Shown here: positions 1 to 8,261 of the stretch, one piece after another
How positions within the stretch are numbered: the stretch's first letter is position 1
How the letters are laid out: every line of letters begins with the position of its first letter
DNA from: Pontiellaceae bacterium B1224
GTDB lineage: Bacteria; Verrucomicrobiota; Kiritimatiellia; Kiritimatiellales; Pontiellaceae
Assembly: GCA_029432815.1 (NCBI GenBank)
Contig: JAROBA010000048.1
Location: 1 to 35,788, forward strand
DNA length: 35,788 nt
Direction of reading: 5' to 3'
Program-made: the position numbers and the translations under genes
Notes under the pieces: generated by a model
Seen by the model: only the letters and a program-made list of their open reading frames with translations
What the model was told of the DNA's origin: nothing
The model's database searches: none

Positions 1-167
1 CCGGACGGCGCAGGGAACGAATATTTAAACCGGCAAAGAAGGGAGTTGAATTAAGCATGCTTATACTTATCATCTTCACGCATATCTTGCAGCATGATAT
101 TCGTACTTAAATATGCCCGCGTAAGCTCCGGCAGTGCCCTTGCAATTACTTTAAACTAGCGCCATTC

Positions 168-224
168 GGGTCAGTCCCGTATTTTAGTATTTTCGACTTG
201 ATTACTAGATTACGGGACTGACCC
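168..224. repeat. 14-bp inverted repeat, hairpin-forming
   Basis: GGGTCAGTCCCGTA at 168-181 is the exact reverse complement of 211-224, with a 29-nt loop. The right arm extends leftward into a 25-nt word (200-224) that recurs inverted at 876-900 with two mismatches, so this belongs to a repeat family rather than being a lone terminator. Confidence 0.75.
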
Positions 225-278
225 TTTCTGCTTTCTGCTTTCTGCTTTCTGCTTTCTGCTTTCTGCTTTCTGCTTTCT
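225..278. repeat. Heptanucleotide tandem repeat (TTTCTGC)n
   Basis: Seven perfect head-to-tail copies of TTTCTGC run from 225 to 273, followed by a partial TTTCT. The repeat directly abuts the hairpin arm ending at 224 and stops seven bases before the stop codon of the minus-strand gene. It is one of three 7-bp tandem repeats in the window. Confidence 0.9.
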
Positions 279-284
279 ATGTAC

Positions 285-818
285 TTAGTCATACCAATAG
301 ATTTCCCGCGCCAACTCTTCCTTCTCCTTTTCCGTCATCTTTACCTTCGGAGACTCTCTCAGCAATAACATTACCCGCTGCCTCCTTTTTCTATCTTTCA
401 ACCCGGTTACCAAACTCTTTTTCAAACGCTCGCAGTCATAACCCCTAGTTGCTCCTGAGCATTCGCAATCTTGTATTAACTTGACTATTCGTCTTTCAAC
501 TTCCGATCCGGCGGGTATATCAAACTTAGTTTCTTCTCCTTGATATAATACTATATAATAGCATTGTTTCGAATCGTCAGCTTTCTGGAGCCCATTATCC
601 TCCCATATGCAAAAATCAACTCCGTCTTTATTCTCGAAATAATACAGTCTTGATCCCCCATCTGAAATTCTAAAAAATTCCAGCAACACCCATCTTGACG
701 AGTTGTAAATATTCTCCTGCAATCTCGGATCAACATGATCAGAACCTATATTCGAACACGAAAACTGAACCAACAGCAATACAGCTAAGGTCAATACAAT
801 TATTGGTTTCCTCATCAT
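285..818 (-). CDS. Small secreted protein, probable lipoprotein, unknown function
   Basis: 177 residues. I do not recognise the family. The N-terminus has two basic residues, a hydrophobic stretch (about residues 6-19) and then FSCSN, so Cys21 could be lipidated; the -3 position is Gln, which is a poor lipobox fit, so export is likely but lipidation is uncertain. The rest is polar, with several cysteines and a strongly charged C-terminal third rich in Lys, Arg and Glu. A good ribosome site (GGGAGG, six bases before the ATG at 818) supports the start. The gene is AT-rich compared with neighbours and lies between inverted copies of a 25-nt word (200-224 and 876-900), which suggests an acquired cassette. 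Function cannot be assigned. Confidence 0.6.
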   Translation of the reverse strand: MMRKPIIVLTLAVLLLVQFSCSNIGSDHVDPRLQENIYNSSRWVLLEFFRISDGGSRLYYFENKDGVDFCIWEDNGLQKADDSKQCYYIVLYQGEETKFDIPAGSEVERRIVKLIQDCECSGATRGYDCERLKKSLVTGLKDRKRRQRVMLLLRESPKVKMTEKEKEELAREIYWYD

Positions 819-875
819 TCACGGCCTCCCACAATCACTAAATCTTTCAAAAGGGTCGTCGTCAAAAGTCAAAAG

Positions 876-900
876 GGTCGGTCCCGTCATCTAGTAATCC
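876..900. repeat. Inverted partner of the 200-224 repeat
   Basis: The 25 bases here match the reverse complement of 200-224 at 23 of 25 positions, so the lipoprotein gene is framed by terminal-inverted-repeat-like sequences about 700 bp apart. A short direct repeat AAAAGGGTCG occurs at the left of this arm and again about 24 bp upstream of it. Confidence 0.75.
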
Positions 901-933
901 GAGTTATTCGGTGCGGCTCTGCCGGGTTGGATT

Positions 934-2610
934 TTACTGTCCAGCCGTATTAATGTCGTAGAGATAGCGTTTTATTTTCTGGGTGGTGGTTTTCTCGAAC
1001 TCCTCAAACCGCACGTCAATTTTTCGCGGTCGTTTATAATCGGAAAGATCCTTCAGCACGGCACGGACATCCTCCCGGACTATTTCTTCCATGCGTTCAT
1101 CTGACAGGCTGGAGCCGTCGGCGGCTTTCATGGAATCGAACACCTCCTGGTTGGGCACCACAATCAGGCCGACCCGCTCGCCGGCCTCCTCGCCTTCCTG
1201 ATAACCGAGTACCAGACACTCGAGGACATACCGACTCTTCAGCACCTGACGTTCCACTTCTTCCGGATAAATATTTTTTCCTTCGCGGTTCACGATCAGG
1301 CTTTTCTTACGACCGCTGATCACCAGATAGCCCTTTTCATCGAAATAGCCGAGATCGCCCGTATGGTACCAGCCGTCGACCAACACTTTGCCGGTTTCTT
1401 CCGGGTTGTTCCAATAGCCCTGCATCACGTTATCGCCTTTAGCAATAATTTCGCCGATACCTTCCGGGTTCGGCTGATCAATTTTCACCTCGACGCCATG
1501 CAGCGGCAGGCCAACGGTTCCAACCCTTGGAGCTTCCGGCGGATTCACGGAAAGAACCGGCGCAGTTTCTGTGATGCCGTAGCCTTCCACAATGCAGAAG
1601 CCCAGCTTGTTCCAGCCTCGCAACGTGGTCGGACTGATCGGCGCTCCACCGGAAACCACCAGCCGCAGCTTTCCGCCGAGCCCTTCATTCACCTTTTTGC
1701 CGATCACTTTGGCCAGCCCGAATTTATACATGGAGCGGGCCGCCGCTTTGGAGTTGATTCCATCCATGACGCGCGACAGCATTTTTTCGAGCAGCAACGG
1801 CACCGCCAGCATCACGGTCGGCGACGTTTCAGCCATATTGGCTTTAATGGTTTTCAGGCTCTCCACAATGGTCACCTGGCAATGTTTATAAATCGGCAGC
1901 AGCACCGATGTGGTAAAGGCAAAGGAATGATGCAGCGGCAGGATCAGCACGAGGTTGTCATCCTTAGCAAAATGGATGGACCGGTCAATGCTGTCGACAT
2001 TCGACATAAAGTTATGATGCGTCAGCACCGCCCCTTTCTGCCGGCCTGTTGTTCCGGAGGTATAGATGAAGGAAGCGGGCGAAGAGTCAATCGGCCCCAT
2101 CCTGTCAAATGCCCGACCTTCCGAAGCGGCGGCAGCATCCACCCGCTGCCAAAGGGCTTCATAGGTTTCGTGCTTAATTTTATTACATAGAGACTGGTTC
2201 TTTCCCACGCAGTCGAGCATTACCAGCGTTCGCAGCTCAGGCAGCTTTTCATGCATGCCTTCGAGTGTTTCCGCCAAACGACAGGAAGCAAAAACCACCG
2301 AAACCCCGCAATCGCGGAAAATATGCCGCACCTCGCGCTCGCGCAGCTTTGCGTCCACCGGAACCGCAATGGCCCCGATTCCCACAATACCGTGATAGAT
2401 TTCAAACCACTCCGGCGAATTCTCGCGGTAGATGGACACCCGGTCGCCCTCTCTAACGCCGAGTTCAACCAGCATTTCCGAAACCCGCCACGCCCGTTCT
2501 CTCAGTTCCTGATACGTAGTGGTTCTCCAATCACCGTCCCGCTTATATTTCAACGCCACCACATTCGGGCTCTCGTTCGCGGCCTGATTCAGATAATCCT
2601 TAATCGTCAT
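934..2610 (-). CDS. AMP-dependent acyl-CoA synthetase (long-chain fatty acid-CoA ligase type)
   Basis: 558 residues, normal length for the ANL adenylate-forming family. These enzymes activate a carboxylate with ATP to an acyl-AMP and transfer it to CoA. Family motifs are in order: the phosphate-binding loop YTSGTTGRQKG (from residue 183), GYGITE (343-348), HTGDLG with the ribose-binding Asp419, the hinge GRKKSLIVNREGKNIYPEE, and the C-terminal catalytic lysine Lys545 in TQKIKR. A ribosome site GGAGAG lies seven bases before the ATG. A TTCCA-N5-TGGAA palindrome lies 40 bp upstream of the start (2650-2664). It is separated from the OsmC-like gene by a terminator and appears to be transcribed alone. 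Long-chain acyl substrates are the likeliest, by resemblance to FadD-type and LCFA-CoA ligases; the exact substrate cannot be read from the sequence. Confidence 0.9.
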   Translation of the reverse strand: MTIKDYLNQAANESPNVVALKYKRDGDWRTTTYQELRERAWRVSEMLVELGVREGDRVSIYRENSPEWFEIYHGIVGIGAIAVPVDAKLREREVRHIFRDCGVSVVFASCRLAETLEGMHEKLPELRTLVMLDCVGKNQSLCNKIKHETYEALWQRVDAAAASEGRAFDRMGPIDSSPASFIYTSGTTGRQKGAVLTHHNFMSNVDSIDRSIHFAKDDNLVLILPLHHSFAFTTSVLLPIYKHCQVTIVESLKTIKANMAETSPTVMLAVPLLLEKMLSRVMDGINSKAAARSMYKFGLAKVIGKKVNEGLGGKLRLVVSGGAPISPTTLRGWNKLGFCIVEGYGITETAPVLSVNPPEAPRVGTVGLPLHGVEVKIDQPNPEGIGEIIAKGDNVMQGYWNNPEETGKVLVDGWYHTGDLGYFDEKGYLVISGRKKSLIVNREGKNIYPEEVERQVLKSRYVLECLVLGYQEGEEAGERVGLIVVPNQEVFDSMKAADGSSLSDERMEEIVREDVRAVLKDLSDYKRPRKIDVRFEEFEKTTTQKIKRYLYDINTAGQ

Positions 2611-2649
2611 GAAATTTCTCTCCGTAAAAACGGACGGATTTTGTCACAT

Positions 2650-2664
2650 TTCCAAACCTTGGAA
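2650..2664. repeat. TTCCA-N5-TGGAA palindrome, copy 1 (intergenic)
   Basis: Core AACCT. It lies 40 bp upstream of the acyl-CoA synthetase start. Confidence 0.85.
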
Positions 2665-2669
2665 AATAC

Positions 2670-2695
2670 GAAAAGCCGCCCAAAAATGGACGGCT
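2670..2695 (-). terminator. Probable terminator of the OsmC-like gene
   Basis: On the minus strand, AGCCGTCC and GGGCGGCT pair across a six-base loop (2674-2681 with 2688-2695, one G-U pair), followed by TTTT. It lies about 120 bp beyond the OsmC-like stop codon. The run of A on the other side could also let it work on the plus strand. Confidence 0.55.
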
Positions 2696-2729
2696 CAAAA
2701 AATTTGATAAACCTAGTGGCTGGAAGTCC

Positions 2730-2787
2730 GACAAAATAATTCTATTCCTCCGGAGCAGAAAATCATTTTGTCCTAAATTATTCTGTC
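2730..2787. repeat. Dyad element A (GACAAAAT family)
   Basis: GACAAAATAATT (2730-2741) is mirrored by AATTATTCTGTC (2776-2787, one mismatch), with a further inverted copy AATCATTTTGTC at 2761-2772. The reverse complement of its right half resembles the element at 7541-7603. It sits between the OsmC-like stop and its terminator. Confidence 0.6.
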
Positions 2788-2812
2788 AAACAAACCCCAG
2801 TCAGCTTTCCGC

Positions 2813-3247
2813 TTACGCCAGTTTTACGCTGATCGGAGTGCTGTTCAGCAGGTTTTCTGAAACCGGACAACGGGCATCCACTTCGTGCAGGAAAGCCAGC
2901 TTCTCTTCATCGGTCATATCCGCATCCACATCCACCGAAAGCGTAATACCTTCGAAACCAACGCGGCCATCGATCGGTTTGCCCAGCAAACCATCTATAT
3001 CGAGATCGCCTTCCACTTTAATCGACATGCCTTTCAGATCGATGCGTTTCTGCATGGCTACGATACGCCCGATGGTTCCGATGCAGCCGGCCAGCGAAGC
3101 AAAAAGCATTTCCAGTGGAGTCGGGCCGGTATCCGTTCCTCCGGCATTGGCCGGCTGATCGATGATCACTTTATGTCCGCGAACGTCGCTTTCGATCACA
3201 AATTGTTCATTCAGTGTCGATTCAACAGTAACAGTCTTTTTCGGCAT
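2813..3247 (-). CDS. OsmC/Ohr-family peroxiredoxin-like protein
   Basis: 144 residues, typical length. OsmC/Ohr proteins detoxify organic hydroperoxides with two redox-active cysteines. Both are present in family context: Cys55 in SLAGCIG, preceded by GPTPLEMLFA, and Cys127 in ARCPVSENL. The arrangement fits the OsmC-like branch (YhfA/YP_-type) as well as the classical enzymes, so the exact substrate is open. The ATG at 3247 is preceded by AGAAAGGAAATATT, a good ribosome site. The protein is acidic, has no signal peptide and should be cytoplasmic. It is followed by a dyad element and a probable terminator and does not seem to share an operon. Confidence 0.85.
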   Translation of the reverse strand: MPKKTVTVESTLNEQFVIESDVRGHKVIIDQPANAGGTDTGPTPLEMLFASLAGCIGTIGRIVAMQKRIDLKGMSIKVEGDLDIDGLLGKPIDGRVGFEGITLSVDVDADMTDEEKLAFLHEVDARCPVSENLLNSTPISVKLA

Positions 3248-3358
3248 AATATTTCCTTTCTATGTTTGTGGGACTATATCGACATCCCATGAGACATGGA
3301 ATGTTGGATTAAAGGATTATCGGATGCACAAGCATGCTTCCATTTCAAAAATTCAATA

Positions 3359-4738
3359 TTACAAACTCCAACCCTTGCGGTATTCGTGCTGCACATAGCG
3401 ATTAGCCAGCTCATTATTGGTTTTCATCGTTTCCGGATTCCAAGTCAGTTTGGTGCCCGGACCGACCCGCATCGCCACACAACCGAGCAGCATCATTTCC
3501 GTCAGCGGACCGGCAACCCCAAATCCGGATTGTGCCAGTGCGGGGTCATTCGCTTTAATGGCCTGAATCCACTCGTCGTAATGGCTTGAAACGCGGGGAA
3601 GAGATTTCGGAATCATTTTCAATTGGGGGACCACTTCCTTCATATCGGTTTCAGGGAAGATGCGCGGAGAATTACCGTAGCAGTCCTGAATCATGTTGTA
3701 TTTATCCCCGTAATAAATAATTCCGCTATCCGTTAATTTGCGGGATTCCTCCAACCCTTCCGGCCAGGGGGGCAGATTTTCGCCATCGTACCACTTTAAC
3801 GTAACCGGTGGTTTATTGCCGCGTGCCGCAAACTGATAGGTCACCACGCTTGAAACGGGGAAGCTAGCTTCTGCGCTGGCCGGATCTGAGCGGGTGAATT
3901 CCACCGCCACACGTTCGGGCTGTCCCAGATCGAGTGCCCAGACCGGATGATCAATAATATGGGCTGCCATATCACCCAATGCGCCAGCGCCGTAGTCCCA
4001 GAAACCTCGCCAATTAAACGGGGCAATTTTTGAACTGAATGCAGCTTCCGGCGCCGGGCCCAGCCATACGTCCCAGTTCATGGTAGAAGGAATCCGCTCA
4101 GCTGCCGGACGCACAATACCCTGCGGCCAAACAGGCCGGTTCGTCCAGCAATGCACTTCTCTCACATCACCAAGCACCCCGGCCTGAATCCATTCCACCG
4201 CCATGCGCGTCTGATTGTTCGAATGCCCTTGATTTCCCATCTGCGTCACGATCTTGTTTTCGGTGGCATATTGGGCCAACGCGCGAGATTCCGAAATCGT
4301 CCGGGTCAGCGGTTTTTCGGTATAAACCGGCAACCCGAGTTTCATCGCGGCCATGGTGGCGACCGCATGCGAATGATCCGGCGTGGTGATCACTACCGCA
4401 TCCAGATTCTTGGCTTCTTTATCGAGCATCACCCGCCAGTCATCATATTGCTTTGCCTTGGTGAAATGACTGAACGCCTCAGCCGCTCGAACCGAATCCA
4501 CATCACAAAGCGCATACACATTATGCTGCATGCAGCCCTTGATATTCGATTTTGCGCGCCCCCCTGCTCCAATGAAGCCGATATTCAACCGCTCACTCGG
4601 CGGGAGCTGTTCAACATCGGGATAAGCCGGCTTATCCTTTTTCTTCGCGGCCTGCGCCAGCACACTGGAAGGAACAATGGTAAAGGCAGTAACCGCTGTA
4701 CCGGCGGCCAGTACTTTTCTACGGGAAGGTTGTTTCAT
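3359..4738 (-). CDS. Gfo/Idh/MocA-family NAD(P)-dependent oxidoreductase with Tat signal
   Basis: 459 residues. The N-terminus has a twin-arginine motif (SRRKVLA, residues 5-11) followed by a hydrophobic stretch ending in VLAQA, so export by the Tat pathway with bound cofactor is expected. The Rossmann fold is marked by NIGFIGAGGRAKSN, and the family signature EKP lies in TEKPLTRT. The C-terminal half has the Trp-rich segments usual in the large secreted Gfo/Idh group of PVC bacteria and Bacteroidota, many of which act on sugars or polyols. The substrate is unknown. A ribosome site TAGGAG lies nine bases before the ATG. Together with the sulfatase at 32420 it hints at polysaccharide-degrading life, but the two are far apart and not an operon. 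Confidence 0.88.
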   Translation of the reverse strand: MKQPSRRKVLAAGTAVTAFTIVPSSVLAQAAKKKDKPAYPDVEQLPPSERLNIGFIGAGGRAKSNIKGCMQHNVYALCDVDSVRAAEAFSHFTKAKQYDDWRVMLDKEAKNLDAVVITTPDHSHAVATMAAMKLGLPVYTEKPLTRTISESRALAQYATENKIVTQMGNQGHSNNQTRMAVEWIQAGVLGDVREVHCWTNRPVWPQGIVRPAAERIPSTMNWDVWLGPAPEAAFSSKIAPFNWRGFWDYGAGALGDMAAHIIDHPVWALDLGQPERVAVEFTRSDPASAEASFPVSSVVTYQFAARGNKPPVTLKWYDGENLPPWPEGLEESRKLTDSGIIYYGDKYNMIQDCYGNSPRIFPETDMKEVVPQLKMIPKSLPRVSSHYDEWIQAIKANDPALAQSGFGVAGPLTEMMLLGCVAMRVGPGTKLTWNPETMKTNNELANRYVQHEYRKGWSL

Positions 4739-4851
4739 AGCATCAAACTCCTAATTCAGACGTATATAAATAAACCGTTTAAAGAACGTTAGCGCCACAG
4801 GATAAACGGACAATTATTTACATCGACTGATGCCTGTCCTCTGAGATTTGA

Positions 4852-4931
4852 GGCAGAAAAATTATTCGGCAGAAATATGAACACCCTTTTCCCCATTGGT
4901 TTAGATTCTTCTGCCGTTAAATATTTCTGCC
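4852..4931. repeat. Dyad element B (GGCAGAA family)
   Basis: Two GGCAGAA words 16 bp apart (4852 and 4868) face two inverted TTCTGCC words ending at 4915 and 4931. GGCAGAAATAT (4868-4878) and ATATTTCTGCC (4921-4931) are exact reverse complements. It fills the gap between the HrpB stop and the upstream region of the oxidoreductase gene. Confidence 0.7.
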
Positions 4932-4941
4932 CAATAACCCG

Positions 4942-7473
4942 TCAACGCCACTCGTGTTTCGGATATCGCCCTTTCAGCTCTTTCCGAATTAACGGATAGC
5001 TGTTTTTCCAGAACGATTTCATATCCTGCGTTTTCTGCTGCGGGCGTTGGTTCGGGGCGAGCGCTTCCACCACCACCGGAATCAGGCCGAATCCAATGGT
5101 TGGAACTTCGTTCAAATCGTAGAGCTTTTGAATGGTGGCCGAAATAACCGGCGGTTGTCCCGCTTCATAGCGCACCTTTGCGCCAAACCCGCTCGGGAGT
5201 TTAATCCGCTCCGGGGCCTGCTTATCGATCATCTCCAACTGCATCGGCGACAGCCACGATTTTACGGTTTTCCAAACCGCGCGGTCTTTCAGATCGCGCT
5301 TACAAACCGCCCCCAAACAAATTTCCTGAATCATCGCCCGGCGCGCGTCTTCATCGATTTCCGGAATGCCGTAATCCGGACAACCGGCGGCCAGACAGTT
5401 GACCCGCGCGATCCAACGCTCCACCTGATCATCCCATTTATGGAGTTTCAACCGCCCGGCCAGCACTTCCTCCGCCATCAGCTCCGCCGCCAGCTGCGAA
5501 TCCACCTCCTGCTTCATGCTCGCGTGCAGTTCCAATCCTCGGAACGCCTTCCAATGTTTGGAAACCACGCGCTTCAGCATCGGATCAAAAACCGCTTCGA
5601 CTTTGTTCTCCATGTCGTCCGGGAAAAGTTCGTCCAGCCACTCTTCGGAAACCGCCGTGCAGAGATTCAGTTTAACGTTCAGGTTACGCCCTTCAATCTC
5701 CGCAATTTCCGCCGCCACAATCAGCGCGCTGTCGCGCACCACCGAATCCCGATCCAGATCGCCGGTGCGGCCGTGCACCACCTGGCAGTGTAAGCTTCCT
5801 TTATCCCGGCGTTTCGCCACCTGATCCGAGAAAGCCAATAGAATGCACTTCTGCAGATCCACGTCGTTCGGTTCATGACGGTTGACCTTCAGCCCTTCCC
5901 GTTCGGCGGTCTTCATGAAGCGGTTAAAAAGCGGCTTCACCTGACGCGCGGCACCCGCGTGCACTCCGAGTTTTCGGCATTCGTCGACCCGATAGTTATT
6001 GCGGTCCGCAAAAAACCAGGCACTCATCAGCCGCTTAAAATCGGACACATTATCCTCGCCCAGCACATCATCGCGCTGACCGCGCGTTTCGCTTCCTTTG
6101 TTCCGCTGAAGAATCGAGCGCCCCTGCGTCAGTGCCGCAATCAGGCACGCCTCGCGAACGCACTCATATTCATCGCCCGCCAAGAGCATCCGTGCATAAC
6201 GCGGGTGCATCGGAAACGAAATCATCTTTTTTCCAATGCCGGTAAGTTTACCGGCGTGATCCAACGCTCCAAGGTCCGTTAGTAGCGTAAGCGTGCGAGC
6301 CAGCGATTTCGGGTCCGGCTTTTCCAACCATTGGAAGTTTTCCACATCGTCAATTCCGCCCGCCTTAAGCGTCAGCACCACTTCCGCCAAATCGTGCCGC
6401 AGGATTTCGGGCAACTCCTGCATCGGTCGCGCCACGTGCTCCTGTTCCGTCCAAAGCCGATGACACGTTCCCGGGGCGGTGCGCCCGGCCCGCCCGGTCC
6501 GTTGATCGGCCGAGGCGCGACTGATCCGTTCAATCAACAGCGTGTCGATGCCCCGGTTCGGATCGTAGCGCGCAATACGCGCGAGCCCGGAATCGATGAC
6601 GATGCGGACGCCGTCAATCGTGATGGAGGTTTCCGCCACGTTGGTGGAAACCACCACCTTGCGCCGATCGCATTCACCCACCGCCGCATCCTGATCCTGC
6701 GGCGACAGCTCGCCATGCAGAGGCATCACCGCAAAACCCCGCGCGCATTTTTTCGATCGAATGGCTTCAACGGTTCGTGAAATTTCATAGCCGCCCGGCA
6801 TAAACACCAGCACATCGCCTTCCGCGCCCGATTCAATCGCCTGCTCAAATGCATCGGCGGCGGCATCCCAGACCGGATGCTGCCGAAAATCGATGCGCTT
6901 CTTTGCGTAGGAAATATCGACCGGAAACATGCGGCCTTCACTTTTCAGCTCCGTGCAGGGCGACAGGTATTCCCGCAGCGGCCCGGCATCGAGCGTCGCG
7001 GACATGACTATAAGTTTCAGATCGGGCCGAACCTGCTGCAGATGCAACGCGCGGGCCAACGTGATATCGCCATAAATGTGCCGCTCGTGAAACTCGTCGA
7101 AGACAATCGTTGAAATACCGCGCAGCTCGGGGTCCGATAAAAACTGACGGAGCAGAATCCCTTCCGTCACATAGCGAACCTGCGTCTTTGCCGAAATCGC
7201 ACTTTCCATGCGGACCTGATAGCCCACTTCCCCGCCGAGCGGTTCGTTGCGCTCAAACGCCACACGCTTCGCCAGCAATCGCGCCGCCAGACGCCGGGGC
7301 TGCAGCACCACCACTTCGCCCGCACCCGCGTTTCCGCAGTCGAGCACGATCTGCGGCACCTGGGTCGATTTACCCGACCCCGTCGGCGCTTCAATGATAA
7401 TGCGATTGCTCGTTTTCAGCGCGGCCGACAGATCGGAGCGCAGCTCATAAATGGGTAATTTTTTCGGGTCCAT
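4942..7473 (-). CDS. hrpB: ATP-dependent helicase HrpB
   Basis: 843 residues, the usual HrpB size. This is a DExH-box superfamily 2 helicase of the DEAH/RHA type; its role in bacteria is poorly defined, probably in RNA metabolism. Motifs are in order: Walker A GSGKST (32-37), LQPRRLAA (Ia), DEFH (126-129), MSATLD, STNVAETSITIDGV (motif V region) and QRTGRAGR (motif VI). The C-terminus ends with the HrpB-specific segment FWKNSYPLIRKELKGRYPKH, which separates it from HrpA. The ATG at 7473 begins MDPKKLPIYE, the normal HrpB start; no good ribosome site is visible before it. Two TTCCA-N5-TGGAA palindromes lie inside the gene and a third 24 bp upstream of the start. Confidence 0.95.
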   Translation of the reverse strand: MDPKKLPIYELRSDLSAALKTSNRIIIEAPTGSGKSTQVPQIVLDCGNAGAGEVVVLQPRRLAARLLAKRVAFERNEPLGGEVGYQVRMESAISAKTQVRYVTEGILLRQFLSDPELRGISTIVFDEFHERHIYGDITLARALHLQQVRPDLKLIVMSATLDAGPLREYLSPCTELKSEGRMFPVDISYAKKRIDFRQHPVWDAAADAFEQAIESGAEGDVLVFMPGGYEISRTVEAIRSKKCARGFAVMPLHGELSPQDQDAAVGECDRRKVVVSTNVAETSITIDGVRIVIDSGLARIARYDPNRGIDTLLIERISRASADQRTGRAGRTAPGTCHRLWTEQEHVARPMQELPEILRHDLAEVVLTLKAGGIDDVENFQWLEKPDPKSLARTLTLLTDLGALDHAGKLTGIGKKMISFPMHPRYARMLLAGDEYECVREACLIAALTQGRSILQRNKGSETRGQRDDVLGEDNVSDFKRLMSAWFFADRNNYRVDECRKLGVHAGAARQVKPLFNRFMKTAEREGLKVNRHEPNDVDLQKCILLAFSDQVAKRRDKGSLHCQVVHGRTGDLDRDSVVRDSALIVAAEIAEIEGRNLNVKLNLCTAVSEEWLDELFPDDMENKVEAVFDPMLKRVVSKHWKAFRGLELHASMKQEVDSQLAAELMAEEVLAGRLKLHKWDDQVERWIARVNCLAAGCPDYGIPEIDEDARRAMIQEICLGAVCKRDLKDRAVWKTVKSWLSPMQLEMIDKQAPERIKLPSGFGAKVRYEAGQPPVISATIQKLYDLNEVPTIGFGLIPVVVEALAPNQRPQQKTQDMKSFWKNSYPLIRKELKGRYPKHEWR
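5549..5563. repeat. TTCCA-N5-TGGAA palindrome, copy 2 (in hrpB)
   Basis: Core ATGTT. Read on the coding strand it covers residues SKHWK. A degenerate copy with one mismatch lies just before it at 5530-5544. Confidence 0.85.
6322..6336. repeat. TTCCA-N5-TGGAA palindrome, copy 3 (in hrpB)
   Basis: Core ACCAT. On the coding strand it encodes FQWLE, a different reading frame from copy 2. Confidence 0.85.
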
Positions 7474-7496
7474 AAGCGCGCAAATATAGCGTTAAG

Positions 7497-7511
7497 TTCC
7501 AACCGTTGGAA
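7497..7511. repeat. TTCCA-N5-TGGAA palindrome, copy 4 (intergenic)
   Basis: Core ACCGT. It lies 24 bp upstream of the hrpB start codon. Confidence 0.85.
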
Positions 7512-7540
7512 GTGCAACCCGCATTAGGAACAGAGGAGCA

Positions 7541-7603
7541 GGACAGGACCATTGAATGACAAAATCATTTTTCTGAGAAATGGAATAATCCTGTCATTCT
7601 GTC
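7541..7603. repeat. Dyad element C (GACAAAAT family)
   Basis: GACAAAATCATTTTTCTG at 7558-7575 closely matches the reverse complement of the right half of element A. GACAGG at 7542 and inverted GACAGG/GACAGA words at 7590-7603 give the same two-words-per-arm architecture. Confidence 0.55.
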
Positions 7604-7612
7604 TGAAATTAG

Positions 7613-7627
7613 TTCCAGGGGTTGGAA
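7613..7627. repeat. TTCCA-N5-TGGAA palindrome, copy 5 (intergenic)
   Basis: Core GGGGT. It separates dyad elements C and D. Confidence 0.8.
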
Positions 7628-7659
7628 GTTCAACCCGCAAGGCGCGAAAGAAGATTTTT

Positions 7660-7727
7660 ACAGGACCATGGACAACAGGACTATTTACCAACGTTATAAA
7701 AAATCGTCCTGTTATCCATAGTCCTGT
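7660..7727. repeat. Dyad element D, 22-bp inverted repeat
   Basis: 7660-7681 and the reverse complement of 7706-7727 agree at 20 of 22 positions, around a 24-nt loop. Each arm contains ACAGGAC twice, 15 bp apart, the same design as elements A-C. Confidence 0.75.
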
Positions 7728-7802
7728 TTCACACTCACTCTTTTTGGTTCGCCAAAACTTTCTGCTTTTTGCCGATCCCTTCTTCATGATTAACTCCCTT
7801 GC

Positions 7803-8240
7803 ATGGGCCGAAAAAAGAATATCCGAAAACAGGGCGGGCGCGGAAGCGCCGGCCAGAACCGTGCCGAAACCGAAGCCTTTCTCAAAAAGAATCGCTCGAA
7901 GCCGGACGTCATTGAAACTGCCAGCGGTCTGCAATACACCATTAAAGATCCAGGCACTGGTAAAAGTCCGGATGAATGGAGCACGGTGGAAGTCAACCAG
8001 CGCATCATGCTGGCGGGCGGAAGAATTATTAAAGACACCTACCACGGCACCGAAACCGACACCTTCACGATGGCCGAGGCGATTGATGGCCTGAAGGAAG
8101 GCCTTCCGCTGATGAAAGAAGGCGGAAAGTTCCGCTTCGTCGTCCCGCCGGATCTGGCCTGGGGCAAGCGCGGTGCCGGCGATAAGATCGGTCCCTACGC
8201 CACCCTCATTTTCGACATCCGATTGGAAAAAGTAATCTAA
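7803..8240 (+). CDS. FKBP-type peptidyl-prolyl cis-trans isomerase
   Basis: 145 residues. The C-terminal two thirds is an FKBP domain: LQYTIKDPGTG, then GLKEGLPLMKEGGKFRFVVPPDLAWG and the final strand ATLIFDIRLEKV. Such enzymes speed folding by isomerising Xaa-Pro bonds. The first 30 residues are unusually basic (MGRKKNIRKQGGRG), with no signal peptide, so a cytoplasmic location is likely. The central segment EVNQRIMLAGGRIIKDTYHG replaces the more usual VHYTGWLxDGxxFDSS and lacks several conserved pocket residues, so activity may be reduced. A stop codon lies three codons before the ATG in frame, so the start is fixed even though no ribosome site is evident. Confidence 0.85.
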   Translation: MGRKKNIRKQGGRGSAGQNRAETEAFLKKNRSKPDVIETASGLQYTIKDPGTGKSPDEWSTVEVNQRIMLAGGRIIKDTYHGTETDTFTMAEAIDGLKEGLPLMKEGGKFRFVVPPDLAWGKRGAGDKIGPYATLIFDIRLEKVI

Positions 8241-8261
8241 CCACCCGCTTCGCTAGAGACT

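Larger units (their letters stand above)
1..284. other. AT-rich gene-free left edge with inverted and tandem repeats
   Basis: I see no convincing gene here. The segment holds a 14-bp perfect inverted repeat (168-181 against 211-224) and a heptanucleotide tandem repeat (225-278), both listed separately. A 12-bp palindrome TAAGCATGCTTA sits at 52-63. The composition is clearly more AT-rich than the genes from 934 onward. Confidence 0.6.
7474..7802. other. Gene-free gap between divergent hrpB and FKBP genes, filled with repeats
   Basis: The 329-bp gap holds two TTCCA-N5-TGGAA palindromes and two dyad elements, listed separately. It must also carry both promoters; I cannot place either with confidence. 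Confidence 0.6.

Noticed and set aside
1363-2190. Long plus-strand open frame opposite the acyl-CoA synthetase
   Set aside because: It is antisense to a gene with all family motifs and has no recognisable protein character.
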